Below, in pieces: positions 54,443 to 63,914 of a stretch of DNA of 64,000 nt; the first letter of the stretch is position 1, and each line of letters begins with the position of its first letter. Both the position numbers and the translations under genes were made by a program. The stretch is from JBCAWW01 sp039024315 (GTDB lineage Bacteria; Bacteroidota; Bacteroidia; J057), in NCBI GenBank assembly GCA_039024315.1, contig JBCCQN010000004.1, forward strand, positions 62,001 through 126,000, read 5' to 3'. The notes below the pieces were generated by a model. That model was not told the origin of the DNA, did no database searches, and worked only from the letters and a program-made list of their open reading frames with translations.

Positions 54443-55993
54443 ATGCGCAAATTCTGGATTAGGCTGCTGGGTACTATGTTGATATTGGGCGTTAACTTGT
54501 CCCCTCTATCAGCCCAAACACCCCCTCAGGAGCCTCAACAAACCACTGAGGCAGAGTCAACCTTACATGCGGCACCTCCCGTAGAGCTCGAGCATCAGCC
54601 AGAAACGCATGCAGATCAATCACATGAGGGAGAAGAACATGCAACCGAAGAGGAACATCATTCTCCCAATCCTCTTTCGGTCATCCCTTTTGTAGTATTG
54701 CTTATCTTGATTGCCACTGGGCCAGTCTTCTTTTCTCATTTTTGGCATCACAATTATAAATATATCGCTCCTGGTCTGGGACTGATCACCTTGCTATATT
54801 ATTTGATCGGACTGCACAACCCGCACGAGCCTGCCCATGCCTTAGCCGAATACGTTTCTTTTATCGCTCTTTTGGCTCCGCTTTACATTGCTTCAGGCGG
54901 GATCTTATTGCAGATTGACCGGGAGGGTACGCCTTTGGCGAACGTTTCCCTCTTGCTTATTGGGGCGGCAATATCAAACATCATCGGCACTACAGGGGCA
55001 TCTATGCTATTAATCCGGCCATTTATTCGCCTCAATCGCGATCGCCTCAAACCTTACCATATTATCTTCTTTATTTTCATGGTGAGCAATGTAGGAGGCT
55101 CCCTGACTCCTATTGGAGACCCACCCCTATTCTTAGGATTCTTGAAAGGAGTACCCTTTAGTTGGACTTTTAATTATGTCCTGCCAGAATGGATTTTTGC
55201 GCTCGTCCTGTTAGCTATCATTTTTTACTTCTTTGACCGTAAAAACGCCACCGATCTGGATAAAGTCGAATCCATCTATTCTGGTAAAATTAGGATTACT
55301 GGTACACGTAACTTCTTTTGGCTGGGAGTGATCGTCGCTGCTGTATTTCTCGATCCAAATGTGATTGACTGGGTGCCCGCTATTACCTATCACGGAACCA
55401 AGTTTTCCTTCCTTCGGGAAATTATTCAGTTGAGTGCTGGAGCAGCTAGCTATTTCTTGGCGGACAAAAAAGCACTTAGAGGCAATGAATTTACCTTCGA
55501 ACCGATCGGAGAGGTAGTCTATCTATTTGCGGGGATATTTTTTGCGATGATGCCAGCGCTGCAGTTGATAGGTGAGTTTGCAGCCAGTGATACTGGTAAA
55601 TCCTTCTTCACAGTCAACTCTATGTATTGGATCACCGGTTCTCTCTCTGGTTTCCTAGATAATGCCCCTACTTATGTCAACTTCTTATCGGCCTCTCTAG
55701 CCAAATTTGACCTTAGCGTAAGCAACATTGCCGATGTAAAAGCCTTCGCGGCAGGTACCAGCCCGGCGGGACTAATCACCCAATCCTACCTCAAGGCAAT
55801 CTCGGTCGCAGCTGTATTTTTTGGTGCATTGACCTACATCGGTAACGGTCCAAACTTCATGGTCAAAGCCATTGCAGAAGAACGTGGAGTAGAAATGCCA
55901 AGCTTTTTCGGTTACATCATAAAGTACAGCCTTGTCATACTGATGCCCGTTCTTCTATTGACTTGGTTAGTATTCTTTGTCTGGCTGGGCTAA
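54443..55993 (+). CDS. nhaD: NhaD-like sodium/proton antiporter with His/Glu-rich leader
   Basis: This 516-residue protein has about 11-12 membrane helices with ion-transporter-type segments (GATGASMLLIRPFIRLNRD reads as IIGTTGASMLL here, MVSNVGGSLTPIGDPPLFLGFL, and SGFLDNAPTYVNFL). These match the NhaD antiporter family. A signal peptide (MRKFWIRLLG...LSPLSAQ) is followed by an unusual 50-residue segment (about 25-75) rich in Glu, Gln, Pro and His (LEHQP, SHEGEEH, EEEHHSP) that would face the periplasm. ATG at 54443 is used. Confidence 0.9.
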   Translation: MRKFWIRLLGTMLILGVNLSPLSAQTPPQEPQQTTEAESTLHAAPPVELEHQPETHADQSHEGEEHATEEEHHSPNPLSVIPFVVLLILIATGPVFFSHFWHHNYKYIAPGLGLITLLYYLIGLHNPHEPAHALAEYVSFIALLAPLYIASGGILLQIDREGTPLANVSLLLIGAAISNIIGTTGASMLLIRPFIRLNRDRLKPYHIIFFIFMVSNVGGSLTPIGDPPLFLGFLKGVPFSWTFNYVLPEWIFALVLLAIIFYFFDRKNATDLDKVESIYSGKIRITGTRNFFWLGVIVAAVFLDPNVIDWVPAITYHGTKFSFLREIIQLSAGAASYFLADKKALRGNEFTFEPIGEVVYLFAGIFFAMMPALQLIGEFAASDTGKSFFTVNSMYWITGSLSGFLDNAPTYVNFLSASLAKFDLSVSNIADVKAFAAGTSPAGLITQSYLKAISVAAVFFGALTYIGNGPNFMVKAIAEERGVEMPSFFGYIIKYSLVILMPVLLLTWLVFFVWLG

Positions 55994-56210
55994 TTCGAAC
56001 CTACTAAATGTAAGTTTTTTTGGATATCAGCCAGCAACTCCAATAATTGGGTTTTAACTTGCTATTGGCGCATTTTAAGTACTTAGATCATAGTACTCAG
56101 CATTAAGACCTAGAATAAGTATACTATATGGTTCAGGGAGACCCCTTTTCTCTATACTAAATACTTTTTACTCTGTACTTAAATACCTATCCTCTGCAAG
56201 CAAAATTGAT

Positions 56211-59200
56211 ATGAAAAAGCTTCTGCGCATACTTTTTATAGTAGTAGCATTATTTGTAGGTGCCTTAGCGGCTGCCCCCTTTTTGTTTAAGGACAAAATC
56301 AACGCCCTCATTCAGGACACCGCTAACGAAAATTTGGTAGGCACCTTTTATTTTAGCGAGTTGGACCTCTCCTTTTTTCGCAACTTCCCCAATGTTAGAG
56401 TTGCTATGCAAGACTTTGGCTTAGTCAATGATACCCCTTTTGAGGGCGACACCTTAGCACAGGGTAAGGAAGTATCTCTAGTGGTCAATTTGATGAGCGT
56501 CATTGGCGCAGGGCCAATGGAGATCAAGCAGTTGATTCTTGATAAGCCTAAAATTCGTGTCAAAGTCAAAGAGGACGGCAAAGCCAATTATGATATCGTT
56601 CGCGAGAGCGAAACTCCCCCCGAAACCAAAAGCAGTAGTAATACCAACTTCCAGATAGCACTACAAGCTTACGAAATCATCGATGGTGAGCTGGATTATG
56701 AAGATGCGAGTTTGCCCATGCATGCCCATATCAGCGGCCTGCAACACAAGGGCAAGGGAGATTTTAGCGCTACCATCTATGAGCTAACAACTCAAACAGA
56801 AACCGATAAAGTACTTGTAGACTACGATGGTACCACTTACCTCAATAATCCTAAGATTGGGGGGGAAGTCAACCTCAAAATTGATGTCAGCAATGATTTA
56901 GCGATCGATTTTCTACAAAATGAAATTCGCATCAATGATTTAGCCTTGGAGTTTGACGGCAATATGCAGATGCCAGGCGATGATATACAACTAGACCTTA
57001 ACTACGCTACCAAGCAGACAACATTTCGCAGTATACTTTCTCTTGTGCCAGGGGTCTATACCGCCGACTTTGCCAAGCTTAAAACTGAAGGTGATTTGGT
57101 ATTCAAGGGCTTTGTAAAAGGTACTTACAATGATGTTCGCATTCCGGGCTTTGGTTTAGATCTTGCGGTGCAGAACGGTTTTCTCCAATATCCGGATTTG
57201 CCTACACCCGTTTCTAATGTGCAGATGGATCTTAAGCTGGATTGTCCTGATGGTAATCTAGAGCAGCTACTAATAGATCTCCGAAAGCTCCATGCAGATC
57301 TCGGCAATAATCCCATTGATGCCAATGCTCAAGTCAAAGGACTAGAAAATATGAGCATCGATGGCAACGTGAAGGCAGATCTCAACTTAGGGGAAATCAG
57401 TGAGATTTTTCCACTCGAGGGTACTGCGCTCAAAGGCCAATTTGCAGTAGATGCTAATGCCAAAGGAATCTATAATGAAGCGACTGGGCGTTTCCCGCAG
57501 GTGAACGCAAAAATGAACCTAGACGATGGCTACATTAAAAATGATGAGTACCCAGCAGAATTAAGTGAATTCAGCTTCCATGGTAGCCTAGTTGACCAAG
57601 ATGGTAGCCTGAGCAGCGCAGTATTAGATATTCCCGATTTCCACTTACTCATGGATGGAGAGCCCATCGATGGCAGCGTGTTTGTGCAAAATTTTGATGA
57701 TCCCTTTTATAGACTCAAGGCTAAAGGAAGGCTTGATCTCGAAAAAGTCATGCAAATTTATCCCATCGACAGTATGACCCTCAGAGGTATTATTGATCTC
57801 AGCAATTTTGAGACCGAGGGCCGTTACTCTGATCTTGAGGCAGAACGCTACGATATATTGCAAGCGAGCGGCAGCGCTGAGGTAAAGAATTTGTATTATT
57901 CCGACCTTTGGTACGTGCAGCCAGGCTTTGCCATTGACCAAGGCAGTGCAGACTTTACGGCCGATAAACTTGTGCTGCGTAGTGTCAAAGGGAAACTTGG
58001 CCAGAGCGATTTTAGCGGGCAAGGATATATCGACAACTATCTGGCCTACGGCTTGATGCCCAATCAGCCCTTGGGCGGGAATCTGACCCTCAGTTCCAAC
58101 CGACTCGATGTCAATGAGTGGATGGGGGAAGAAACTGAATCTAGCGATGAAAGTACGACCAATACGGAGGCGGAGCCTTGGGAAGTAATCCCAGTACCAG
58201 ACTACCTCAACATGACCATCCAAGCCAGCGCCAAAGAAGTCATTTACGATGACCTCACGCTCAAAGGCTTTAGCGGCAAAATCAACGTCGCTGAGGAACA
58301 AATGAGCATGGAAAATATCAAGTTCGATATGTTTGGCAGCCAAGTAGGTATGAATGGACTTTATGAGACCACCAATCTCAAGCAGCCTACCTATAACTTT
58401 TATCTCGACATCTCAGACTTGAGCGTAGATGATGCTTACCAATATTTTAGCCCTGTGCAAGCTTTTGCCCCCGCTTTGGAGTTTCTCAATGGTATCGCAA
58501 ATACAGAGTTGGGGATCAAAGGCCGTCTGAAGGAGGATATGTCTCCAATCCTGGAAGATTTATACAGCCTTGGTTCCTTCCAACTCAAGCAAGGCGAATT
58601 TAAAGAAGCGCCTATGTTTACGGCTCTGGCAGATCGTACAAAGCTGAGCGCCCTACGTAATTTTAACTTTGAAGACGTACAAGGAAAGTTTGAAATTGAA
58701 AATGGTTATTTAATAGTCGCGCCCATTGACTTAGAATATCAAGGCGTTAAACTTACCCTCAGTGGCCGCCAAAGTCTTGCGGGCAATCTAGATTATAAAG
58801 TTAGCATAGACGCCCCATCAGGTAGCGTAGGAGAGCAAGCGTTCCAGGCACTGGCTAACCTAAGTGGTGGAGCTATACAAACAAGCGATAGAGTGGTGGT
58901 AAATCTACTAGTAGGTGGTACTTCAAAAGCTCCACTAATCAGTGGCGCCGGCGGTGGTACAGGAGATGCCGTCAAGGATCAAGCTTTAGAGCTAGCGGAA
59001 GACAAACTGAAAGAACAGACAGGTTTAGAGGTAGATTTGAATAAAGATAGTCTTAAAGCTCAAGCCGATCAGGCTAAACAACAAGCGATCGATAGTGCCC
59101 AAAGGGCTTTAGATATCGCCAAGCAGCAAGCGAAGGACTCTTTGGAAAGATTATCCAATCAAGCAAAAAAAGAAGCTGAGCAAGCCCTCGAAGACCAAGC

Positions 59201-59294
59201 GAGGGAACAGTTAGGCGACTCAGTAGTCAACAAACTTAAAGACCTTAAGGATAAGTTTGGCTTCCCTAAAAAGAAGAAAAAAGACAAGAACTAG
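56211..59294 (+). CDS. Large AsmA-like membrane protein
   Basis: This 1027-residue protein has one N-terminal membrane helix (LLRILFIVVALFVGALAAAPFLF) and an AsmA-type N-terminus (NFPNVRVAMQDFGLVND...QLILDKPKIRVKVKEDGKANYDIV). The long middle is a repetitive beta-strand region (to about 930) with patterns such as LKGFSGKINVAEEQMSMENIKFDMFGSQVGMNG. The last 90 residues are a Lys/Glu/Ala-rich coiled coil (LKAQADQAKQQAIDSAQ). AsmA and TAM-related proteins are thought to form long hydrophobic grooves that carry lipids between the membranes. Monocistronic; no neighbouring lipid-transport gene is adjacent. Confidence 0.88.
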   Translation: MKKLLRILFIVVALFVGALAAAPFLFKDKINALIQDTANENLVGTFYFSELDLSFFRNFPNVRVAMQDFGLVNDTPFEGDTLAQGKEVSLVVNLMSVIGAGPMEIKQLILDKPKIRVKVKEDGKANYDIVRESETPPETKSSSNTNFQIALQAYEIIDGELDYEDASLPMHAHISGLQHKGKGDFSATIYELTTQTETDKVLVDYDGTTYLNNPKIGGEVNLKIDVSNDLAIDFLQNEIRINDLALEFDGNMQMPGDDIQLDLNYATKQTTFRSILSLVPGVYTADFAKLKTEGDLVFKGFVKGTYNDVRIPGFGLDLAVQNGFLQYPDLPTPVSNVQMDLKLDCPDGNLEQLLIDLRKLHADLGNNPIDANAQVKGLENMSIDGNVKADLNLGEISEIFPLEGTALKGQFAVDANAKGIYNEATGRFPQVNAKMNLDDGYIKNDEYPAELSEFSFHGSLVDQDGSLSSAVLDIPDFHLLMDGEPIDGSVFVQNFDDPFYRLKAKGRLDLEKVMQIYPIDSMTLRGIIDLSNFETEGRYSDLEAERYDILQASGSAEVKNLYYSDLWYVQPGFAIDQGSADFTADKLVLRSVKGKLGQSDFSGQGYIDNYLAYGLMPNQPLGGNLTLSSNRLDVNEWMGEETESSDESTTNTEAEPWEVIPVPDYLNMTIQASAKEVIYDDLTLKGFSGKINVAEEQMSMENIKFDMFGSQVGMNGLYETTNLKQPTYNFYLDISDLSVDDAYQYFSPVQAFAPALEFLNGIANTELGIKGRLKEDMSPILEDLYSLGSFQLKQGEFKEAPMFTALADRTKLSALRNFNFEDVQGKFEIENGYLIVAPIDLEYQGVKLTLSGRQSLAGNLDYKVSIDAPSGSVGEQAFQALANLSGGAIQTSDRVVVNLLVGGTSKAPLISGAGGGTGDAVKDQALELAEDKLKEQTGLEVDLNKDSLKAQADQAKQQAIDSAQRALDIAKQQAKDSLERLSNQAKKEAEQALEDQAREQLGDSVVNKLKDLKDKFGFPKKKKKDKN

Positions 59295-59362
59295 AGAAGG
59301 CAGAATGCCTCTTGTCGAATATCGCGCTTTTCGAAATTTTGTATGCTACATTCGACCATCCT

Positions 59363-60865
59363 TCACTGCTTTAGCCATTCAAGAATCACCCCGTAATAAT
59401 CGCGTTGGTGCTTTTTTGAAAAGATCCAAGCTTTATAGCTAATGAACTCATTACTCCCTACTTCATAAATACTTTGTTCCAAAAACGCTTCCACCAATAC
59501 ATCCAATTTTTTGTCGATACGAAAACTCATATTGCGACAAATAATATGGATAATTTTGATTAGTTGGGCTTCCACCGCATAAGCTTCTTCATTGAGGAGC
59601 GCTCGAAACTTACGTTTAAATTCCTTAAGGCGGTAAGTGGCATAATCCCAATCACGCATTTCCAAACGTAAAATTAGCTCCCCTAGACTAATGGTAAGTT
59701 GATAGGATTTGTCGAGCTCAGCAAAGGTCTCACTATGGAGTAATAGATTGATCTGGGTAGTAGCTTGGGCATATTCTTTTTGGTCGAAATAGAGTCGCGC
59801 GAGATTAAATACAATAAACAGATCGTAAGCAGGAATAGATTCGCGCGGATGTTCCTTTTGGATTTTGAGTAGTAGTTGAATCGCCGCCTCTAGCTTAGCT
59901 GTGCCCACAAAATTGAATATCTGGCCTTGATAGTAAGTCCAGATATATTGATGGTAAAGCAATTGATTATACTCCTGTAAAGCATTGCCTAGCTCTTCAG
60001 TATATCGCTGGGACGCCTCAAAACGCCGATTTTTGGCCAAGGTATTGACGATCCATGAGAGGATCACCACTTTTTCTTTATGATTTGCGGCGTTAAAAAC
60101 TCCTTTTTCTCTATACTCCCGATAGCTTTCGATCAGGTAGCTTTCTAAGGTTTTGAAGTCTTTTTTCCCAAGTAGTGCTTCGCGAACGCATTTATTGATT
60201 TTGAGTTTGACACCAGCATCCTGTAGTTGTTGCGGCAACAATTCGAGTGAACTTTGAATTTGATTTAAGGCTTCCGTAAGCTGTTGATTGCGGCCGTCAA
60301 AATTATTGCGTTTTAGCCGTTGCGAGATCAATTGTAACAGATCTTCAATTTTCTGCTTTTCTAAATATGCTTGTAGTAGATTATTTTTATAACTGATCAC
60401 CTCTTCCAAGTCCACTTCTCTGGTATAATTGGCCAGATGCTGCAGCTCTTCACAAATGGAGATTTCTAAGTCAAGAAAGCCCATCTTCATGGCTTGTTTG
60501 GCAGCTTTAAGATAATACTCATGACTAGTCTTGTATTCTGTCTTCAACAAAAAGATACGCGCTAAGGTATTGTAGCGTAATACTTTAACTCTTTCATCAA
60601 GGATATGATGCTGGAGCAATAAACTCCTTTCCAAATCAATGACTAATCTATGCTTGAGCCGGTAATATGCATTTGCATTATTTTTTCCGTATAGCTTTTC
60701 AATTAATGCCTTATCGCCTTCTTCAAATTTTCCAGATCTTAATAAATCAAAAAGATCAACTAGTTTTTTATCGTACTTAGCAGACTGAATTCGATCCGTA
60801 AAAAGCCTAAATCCTCGGATTTCCTCTTTATTCAACGATCGAATCATTCTGCTGAGTAACTTCAT
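59363..60865 (-). CDS. Helical repeat protein of unknown function
   Basis: This 500-residue protein is helical throughout with TPR-like spacing, for example LFDLLRSGKFEEGDKALIEKLYG, and ARLYFDQKEYAQATTQINLLLH. There is no signal peptide or catalytic motif. The N-terminus (MIRSLNKEEIRGF, then LVIDLERSLLLQHHILDE) parallels the protein at 49615-51048. Probably a soluble scaffold or regulator; role unknown. Minus strand, monocistronic, and divergent from a small secreted protein. Confidence 0.75.
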   Translation of the reverse strand: MKLLSRMIRSLNKEEIRGFRLFTDRIQSAKYDKKLVDLFDLLRSGKFEEGDKALIEKLYGKNNANAYYRLKHRLVIDLERSLLLQHHILDERVKVLRYNTLARIFLLKTEYKTSHEYYLKAAKQAMKMGFLDLEISICEELQHLANYTREVDLEEVISYKNNLLQAYLEKQKIEDLLQLISQRLKRNNFDGRNQQLTEALNQIQSSLELLPQQLQDAGVKLKINKCVREALLGKKDFKTLESYLIESYREYREKGVFNAANHKEKVVILSWIVNTLAKNRRFEASQRYTEELGNALQEYNQLLYHQYIWTYYQGQIFNFVGTAKLEAAIQLLLKIQKEHPRESIPAYDLFIVFNLARLYFDQKEYAQATTQINLLLHSETFAELDKSYQLTISLGELILRLEMRDWDYATYRLKEFKRKFRALLNEEAYAVEAQLIKIIHIICRNMSFRIDKKLDVLVEAFLEQSIYEVGSNEFISYKAWIFSKKHQRDYYGVILEWLKQ

Positions 60866-60959
60866 CTCCTAAAATTAACCGTTTGTACAATATTTTACTA
60901 CAAACTTAACTTATTTAGTATTTTGAAATATATACTACCAATACATTAGCCAAATTGAC

Positions 60960-61373
60960 ATGAAAAGCCGATTAATCAGCTTAATTCCCTTACTATCATT
61001 CTATGTTCTTACGGCCCAAAATCTTGACATTGCCTCAAATCCAGTTCCGCTTGCATCTAATGCCGAGTATGTTTTAGCAGTTTCTGCTCAGTCTCCCCCT
61101 TTCCGGCAAGGCTCCGGCCTCGACAATGATGGTCCAGAGGCCGCATTGAGACAAGATGGCTTCAATGATCCAGTTTCAAATGCGAGCAATGCCGAAATCT
61201 TGCTGGCAGATGCCCTGCCCATCGCACACCCCCAAAGTCAGCAAAACGGAGATAGCCTATCTTCTAGCAATGCATCAGCACCCCAAAGGCAAGCTGGAGG
61301 GGGCAAAGGGGTTACAGTGGTGATATGGCCGACGCGAGATTCCAGTTCAACCGATGAACCTGGTTCTAAATGA
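60960..61373 (+). CDS. Small secreted protein with curlin-like spacing
   Basis: This 137-residue protein has a signal peptide (ATG at 60960; core LISLIPLLSFYVLTAQ). The mature part is rich in Ser, Asn, Gln, Ala and Gly with few hydrophobics. Segments FRQGSGLDNDGPEAALRQDG and HPQSQQNGDSLSSSNASAPQRQAGG follow a Q-x-G-x-x-N-x-A-x-x-x-Q spacing like curlin repeats, though imperfectly. No Cys is present. It may be a minor fibre subunit or simply low-complexity. No csgE/F/G genes are in the window. Confidence 0.6.
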   Translation: MKSRLISLIPLLSFYVLTAQNLDIASNPVPLASNAEYVLAVSAQSPPFRQGSGLDNDGPEAALRQDGFNDPVSNASNAEILLADALPIAHPQSQQNGDSLSSSNASAPQRQAGGGKGVTVVIWPTRDSSSTDEPGSK

Positions 61374-61432
61374 TAAACTATGAGGCCTACTGAGATAGTA
61401 AGCGTCTTGAGTAGCCGTTTCAAAAGAGCTAG

Positions 61433-61453
61433 AATAAGCGTTCTGCGCAGCAG
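61433..61453 (-). repeat. Dispersed hairpin-GAACGCTTAT motif, copy
   Basis: Read on the minus strand: CTGCTGCGCAGAACGCTTATT. It is non-coding, 54 bases from another, weaker copy. Confidence 0.6.
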
Positions 61454-61507
61454 CCTACCCAAAAAACTTATCCCAATCCGCTAAGCAAATCTATCAGTAT
61501 TTTTATA

Positions 61508-61524
61508 CCTGCGGTGAACGCTTA
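61508..61524 (+). repeat. Dispersed GAACGCTTA motif, weaker copy
   Basis: CCTGCGGTGAACGCTTA; the hairpin core is degenerate. It is non-coding. Confidence 0.45.
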
Positions 61525-61734
61525 GTAGGGCCAGATAGCTTTATCAAGCTTCGTACTGCTCTTCTGATTAGACCTTTTAGAGGCGGCCAATCTAGGTCCT
61601 ATAATTGAGAGCTCGCGCCGATCTTTAGCATTGGCAAAAAAGCAAATTGATAAGGCGTGATAAAGCGTGGATTATCAGTCAATAAGGCCTAGTTTTCCCA
61701 AGCTTTATCCCTATGTTTTTTGGGCATTTTTGCG

Positions 61735-61742
61735 TATATTTG
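61735..61742 (+). promoter_or_regulatory. Probable gyrB -7 promoter box
   Basis: TATATTTG matches the Bacteroidota TAnnTTTG box exactly and lies 45 bases before the gyrB ATG. A TTTG at 61719-61722 is only 12 bases upstream, shorter than the usual spacing, so the -33 box is unclear. Confidence 0.5.
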
Positions 61743-61787
61743 ATAGCTATATAGCAGGCTATATTTTCAACGCATTTATACCAAAAA

Positions 61788-63770
61788 ATGAGCGAAGAAG
61801 GAAAGCAGTCACAGGATTATTCCGCTAGTAATATTCAGGTCCTTGAGGGGATCGAACACGTACGTAAGCGTCCCGCCATGTATATCGGGGACGTGGGCAA
61901 AAGAGGGCTCCATCACCTCGTCTATGAGGTAGTCGATAACTCTATCGATGAAGCCATGGCCGGGCACGCCAAAAACATTGACGTTTACATCCATGAGGAT
62001 GATTCGATCAGCGTGCGTGATGACGGGCGCGGTATTCCTGTTGGGATTCACGAAAAAGAAAAACTTTCAGCCCTTGAGCTGGTCATGACTCGCTTGGGTG
62101 CTGGGGGTAAATTTGACAAAAACACCTACAAAGTTTCTGGTGGTCTTCACGGTGTGGGGGTCTCTTGTGTAAATGCCCTTTCCTCTAAGGCTTGGGTGAG
62201 AGTATTTAGAGACGGTAAAGTCCACTATCAAGAGTACAAATGCGGTAAGGCCCAAGGCCCCGTTACTGTTATCGGTGATACTGATGACCGAGGTACCGAG
62301 ACACACTTCTGGCCAGATGAGACTATTTTCTCTACCACAGAGTATATTTTTGACATCTTAGCTTCTCGCTTGCGTGAGCTGGCTTATCTCAACCGAGGCG
62401 TACGCATCAGCATTACTGACCTTAGAGAAGAACTCTCCAAAGAGGAAAAAGAGAAGCCAGAAAATGAAGGGGAAACTCACCTCAAAGAGACCTTTTATTC
62501 AGAAGGGGGTCTCAGAGAGTTTGTGAAGTTTTTGGATAGTTCTAGGAATCCGTTGCACGAAACGCCTATCTATATTCAAGGCATTGACAAAGAGGAATCG
62601 ACTCCCGTGGAGATCGCAATCCAGTACAACTCCTCTTACAATGAGAACATTCACTCTTACGTCAATAATATCAATACCCATGAGGGCGGTACGCACGTAT
62701 CTGGCTTCAAGAAGGCATTGACGCGTACTTTGAAGGCATATGCAGAGAACTCTGGCATGCTTAAAAAGGTGAAATATGCGATCTCAGGGGAAGATTTTCG
62801 TGAAGGTTTGACCTGTGTCATCTCGGTTAAAGTGGGAGAACCACAATTTGAGGGACAGACCAAAACCAAGCTAGGTAATAACGAAGTAATGGGTATCGTC
62901 GAGCAAATCGTTGGCCCAAAACTTAGCGATTATCTCGAAGAAAACCCTAATGATGCCAAGCTGATCGTTTCTAAAGTCTTACTCTCTGCTGAAGCTCGCC
63001 ACGCAGCTAAAAAAGCGCGTGAGGCAGTTCAGAAAAAGAGTAGCGTCTTGAGTGGTGGGCTGCCCGGTAAATTGGCTAACTGCTCTAGTAGAGACTCGGC
63101 TAATTGCGAGCTCTTCCTAGTGGAGGGTGATTCTGCCGGTGGTAGTGCTAAGCAAGCGAGAGACCGGAAATATCAAGCGATTTTGCCGCTTAGAGGTAAA
63201 ATCCTAAACGTTGAAAAAGCGCATCCTTCTCGTATCTACGAAAACGAGGAGATCAAAAATATTGTGTTAGCACTCGGTATCACGGGTATCGGCCAGCACG
63301 AAGAGCTCAATCTCGAGAAGCTTCGCTATCATAAGCTGATTATCATGACCGATGCAGATATTGATGGTAGCCACATTCGTACTTTGTTGCTAACGCTCTT
63401 TTATCGCTATCTACAGCCACTAATTGAGGCAGGGCATGTTTTTATTGCAACTCCTCCTTTGTATCTGGTCAAAAAAGGTAAAGATTCCCGCTACTGCTGG
63501 AGTGAGGAGGACCGTAAGAATGCGATTGCAGACATGGCCGGAGGTGATGAAAACAAAGTTCACATCCAACGTTACAAAGGTCTGGGAGAGATGAATCCTT
63601 CTCAGCTTTGGGATACGACCATGGATTATGAGACGCGTACCCTCCAAAGAGTAAGCATCGAAAGTGCCGCCGAGGCTGATCGTCTTTTCTCTGTATTGAT
63701 GGGGGATGAAGTGGCTCCGCGACGCGAATTTATCGAACGAAATGCCAAATATGCCAATATTGACATCTAG
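61788..63770 (+). CDS. gyrB: DNA gyrase subunit B
   Basis: This 660-residue ATPase subunit of gyrase, with GyrA, introduces negative supercoils. The GHKL ATP site is visible: EVVDNSIDEAMAGHA, DDGRGIPVGIHEK and GGLHGVGVSCVNALS. The TOPRIM domain has EGDSAGGSAKQARDRKYQAILPLRGKILNVEKA and MTDADIDGSHIRTLLLT. The C-terminus QRYKGLGEMNPSQLWDTTMD is typical. Length matches Bacteroidota GyrB (about 650). It starts with ATG and is followed by a terminator. No replication genes adjoin it. Confidence 0.98.
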   Translation: MSEEGKQSQDYSASNIQVLEGIEHVRKRPAMYIGDVGKRGLHHLVYEVVDNSIDEAMAGHAKNIDVYIHEDDSISVRDDGRGIPVGIHEKEKLSALELVMTRLGAGGKFDKNTYKVSGGLHGVGVSCVNALSSKAWVRVFRDGKVHYQEYKCGKAQGPVTVIGDTDDRGTETHFWPDETIFSTTEYIFDILASRLRELAYLNRGVRISITDLREELSKEEKEKPENEGETHLKETFYSEGGLREFVKFLDSSRNPLHETPIYIQGIDKEESTPVEIAIQYNSSYNENIHSYVNNINTHEGGTHVSGFKKALTRTLKAYAENSGMLKKVKYAISGEDFREGLTCVISVKVGEPQFEGQTKTKLGNNEVMGIVEQIVGPKLSDYLEENPNDAKLIVSKVLLSAEARHAAKKAREAVQKKSSVLSGGLPGKLANCSSRDSANCELFLVEGDSAGGSAKQARDRKYQAILPLRGKILNVEKAHPSRIYENEEIKNIVLALGITGIGQHEELNLEKLRYHKLIIMTDADIDGSHIRTLLLTLFYRYLQPLIEAGHVFIATPPLYLVKKGKDSRYCWSEEDRKNAIADMAGGDENKVHIQRYKGLGEMNPSQLWDTTMDYETRTLQRVSIESAAEADRLFSVLMGDEVAPRREFIERNAKYANIDI

Positions 63771-63802
63771 GCATTCTCTTCCGACATAAAGATTTTATTT
63801 AT

Positions 63803-63839
63803 AAACCGCTGTGATTCAATTTGAACGCAGCGGTTTTTC
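63803..63839 (+). terminator. Intrinsic terminator after gyrB
   Basis: AAACCGCTG (63803-63811) pairs with CAGCGGTTT (63828-63836) around a 16-nt loop, followed by TTT. It lies 32 bases after the gyrB stop. Confidence 0.8.
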
Positions 63840-63878
63840 ATATTCTGTTAATCTTTCTGTAAAAGGAAGGCAAAATCG

Positions 63879-63909
63879 TTTGCAAATAGTGGCTTTCTTA
63901 TTAGTTTTG
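63879..63909 (+). promoter_or_regulatory. Promoter of the SRP RNA gene
   Basis: TTTG (63879-63882), a 19-base spacer, and TAGTTTTG (63902-63909) match the Bacteroidota -33/-7 consensus exactly. Transcription would start near 63915, at the SRP RNA 5' end. Confidence 0.8.
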
Positions 63910-63914
63910 CGGTG

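Larger units (their letters stand above)
61374..61787. other. Spacer before gyrB
   Basis: This 414-base spacer holds two dispersed-motif copies (61433-61453 and 61508-61524) and a good gyrB -7 box. No gene was seen. Confidence 0.5.

Noticed and set aside
57645..58343. 232-residue frame antisense to the AsmA-like gene
   Set aside because: Shadow of a long real gene with no independent features.
61374..61787. Chromosomal replication origin next to gyrB
   Set aside because: No cluster of DnaA-box-like sites was seen and dnaA/dnaN are absent.
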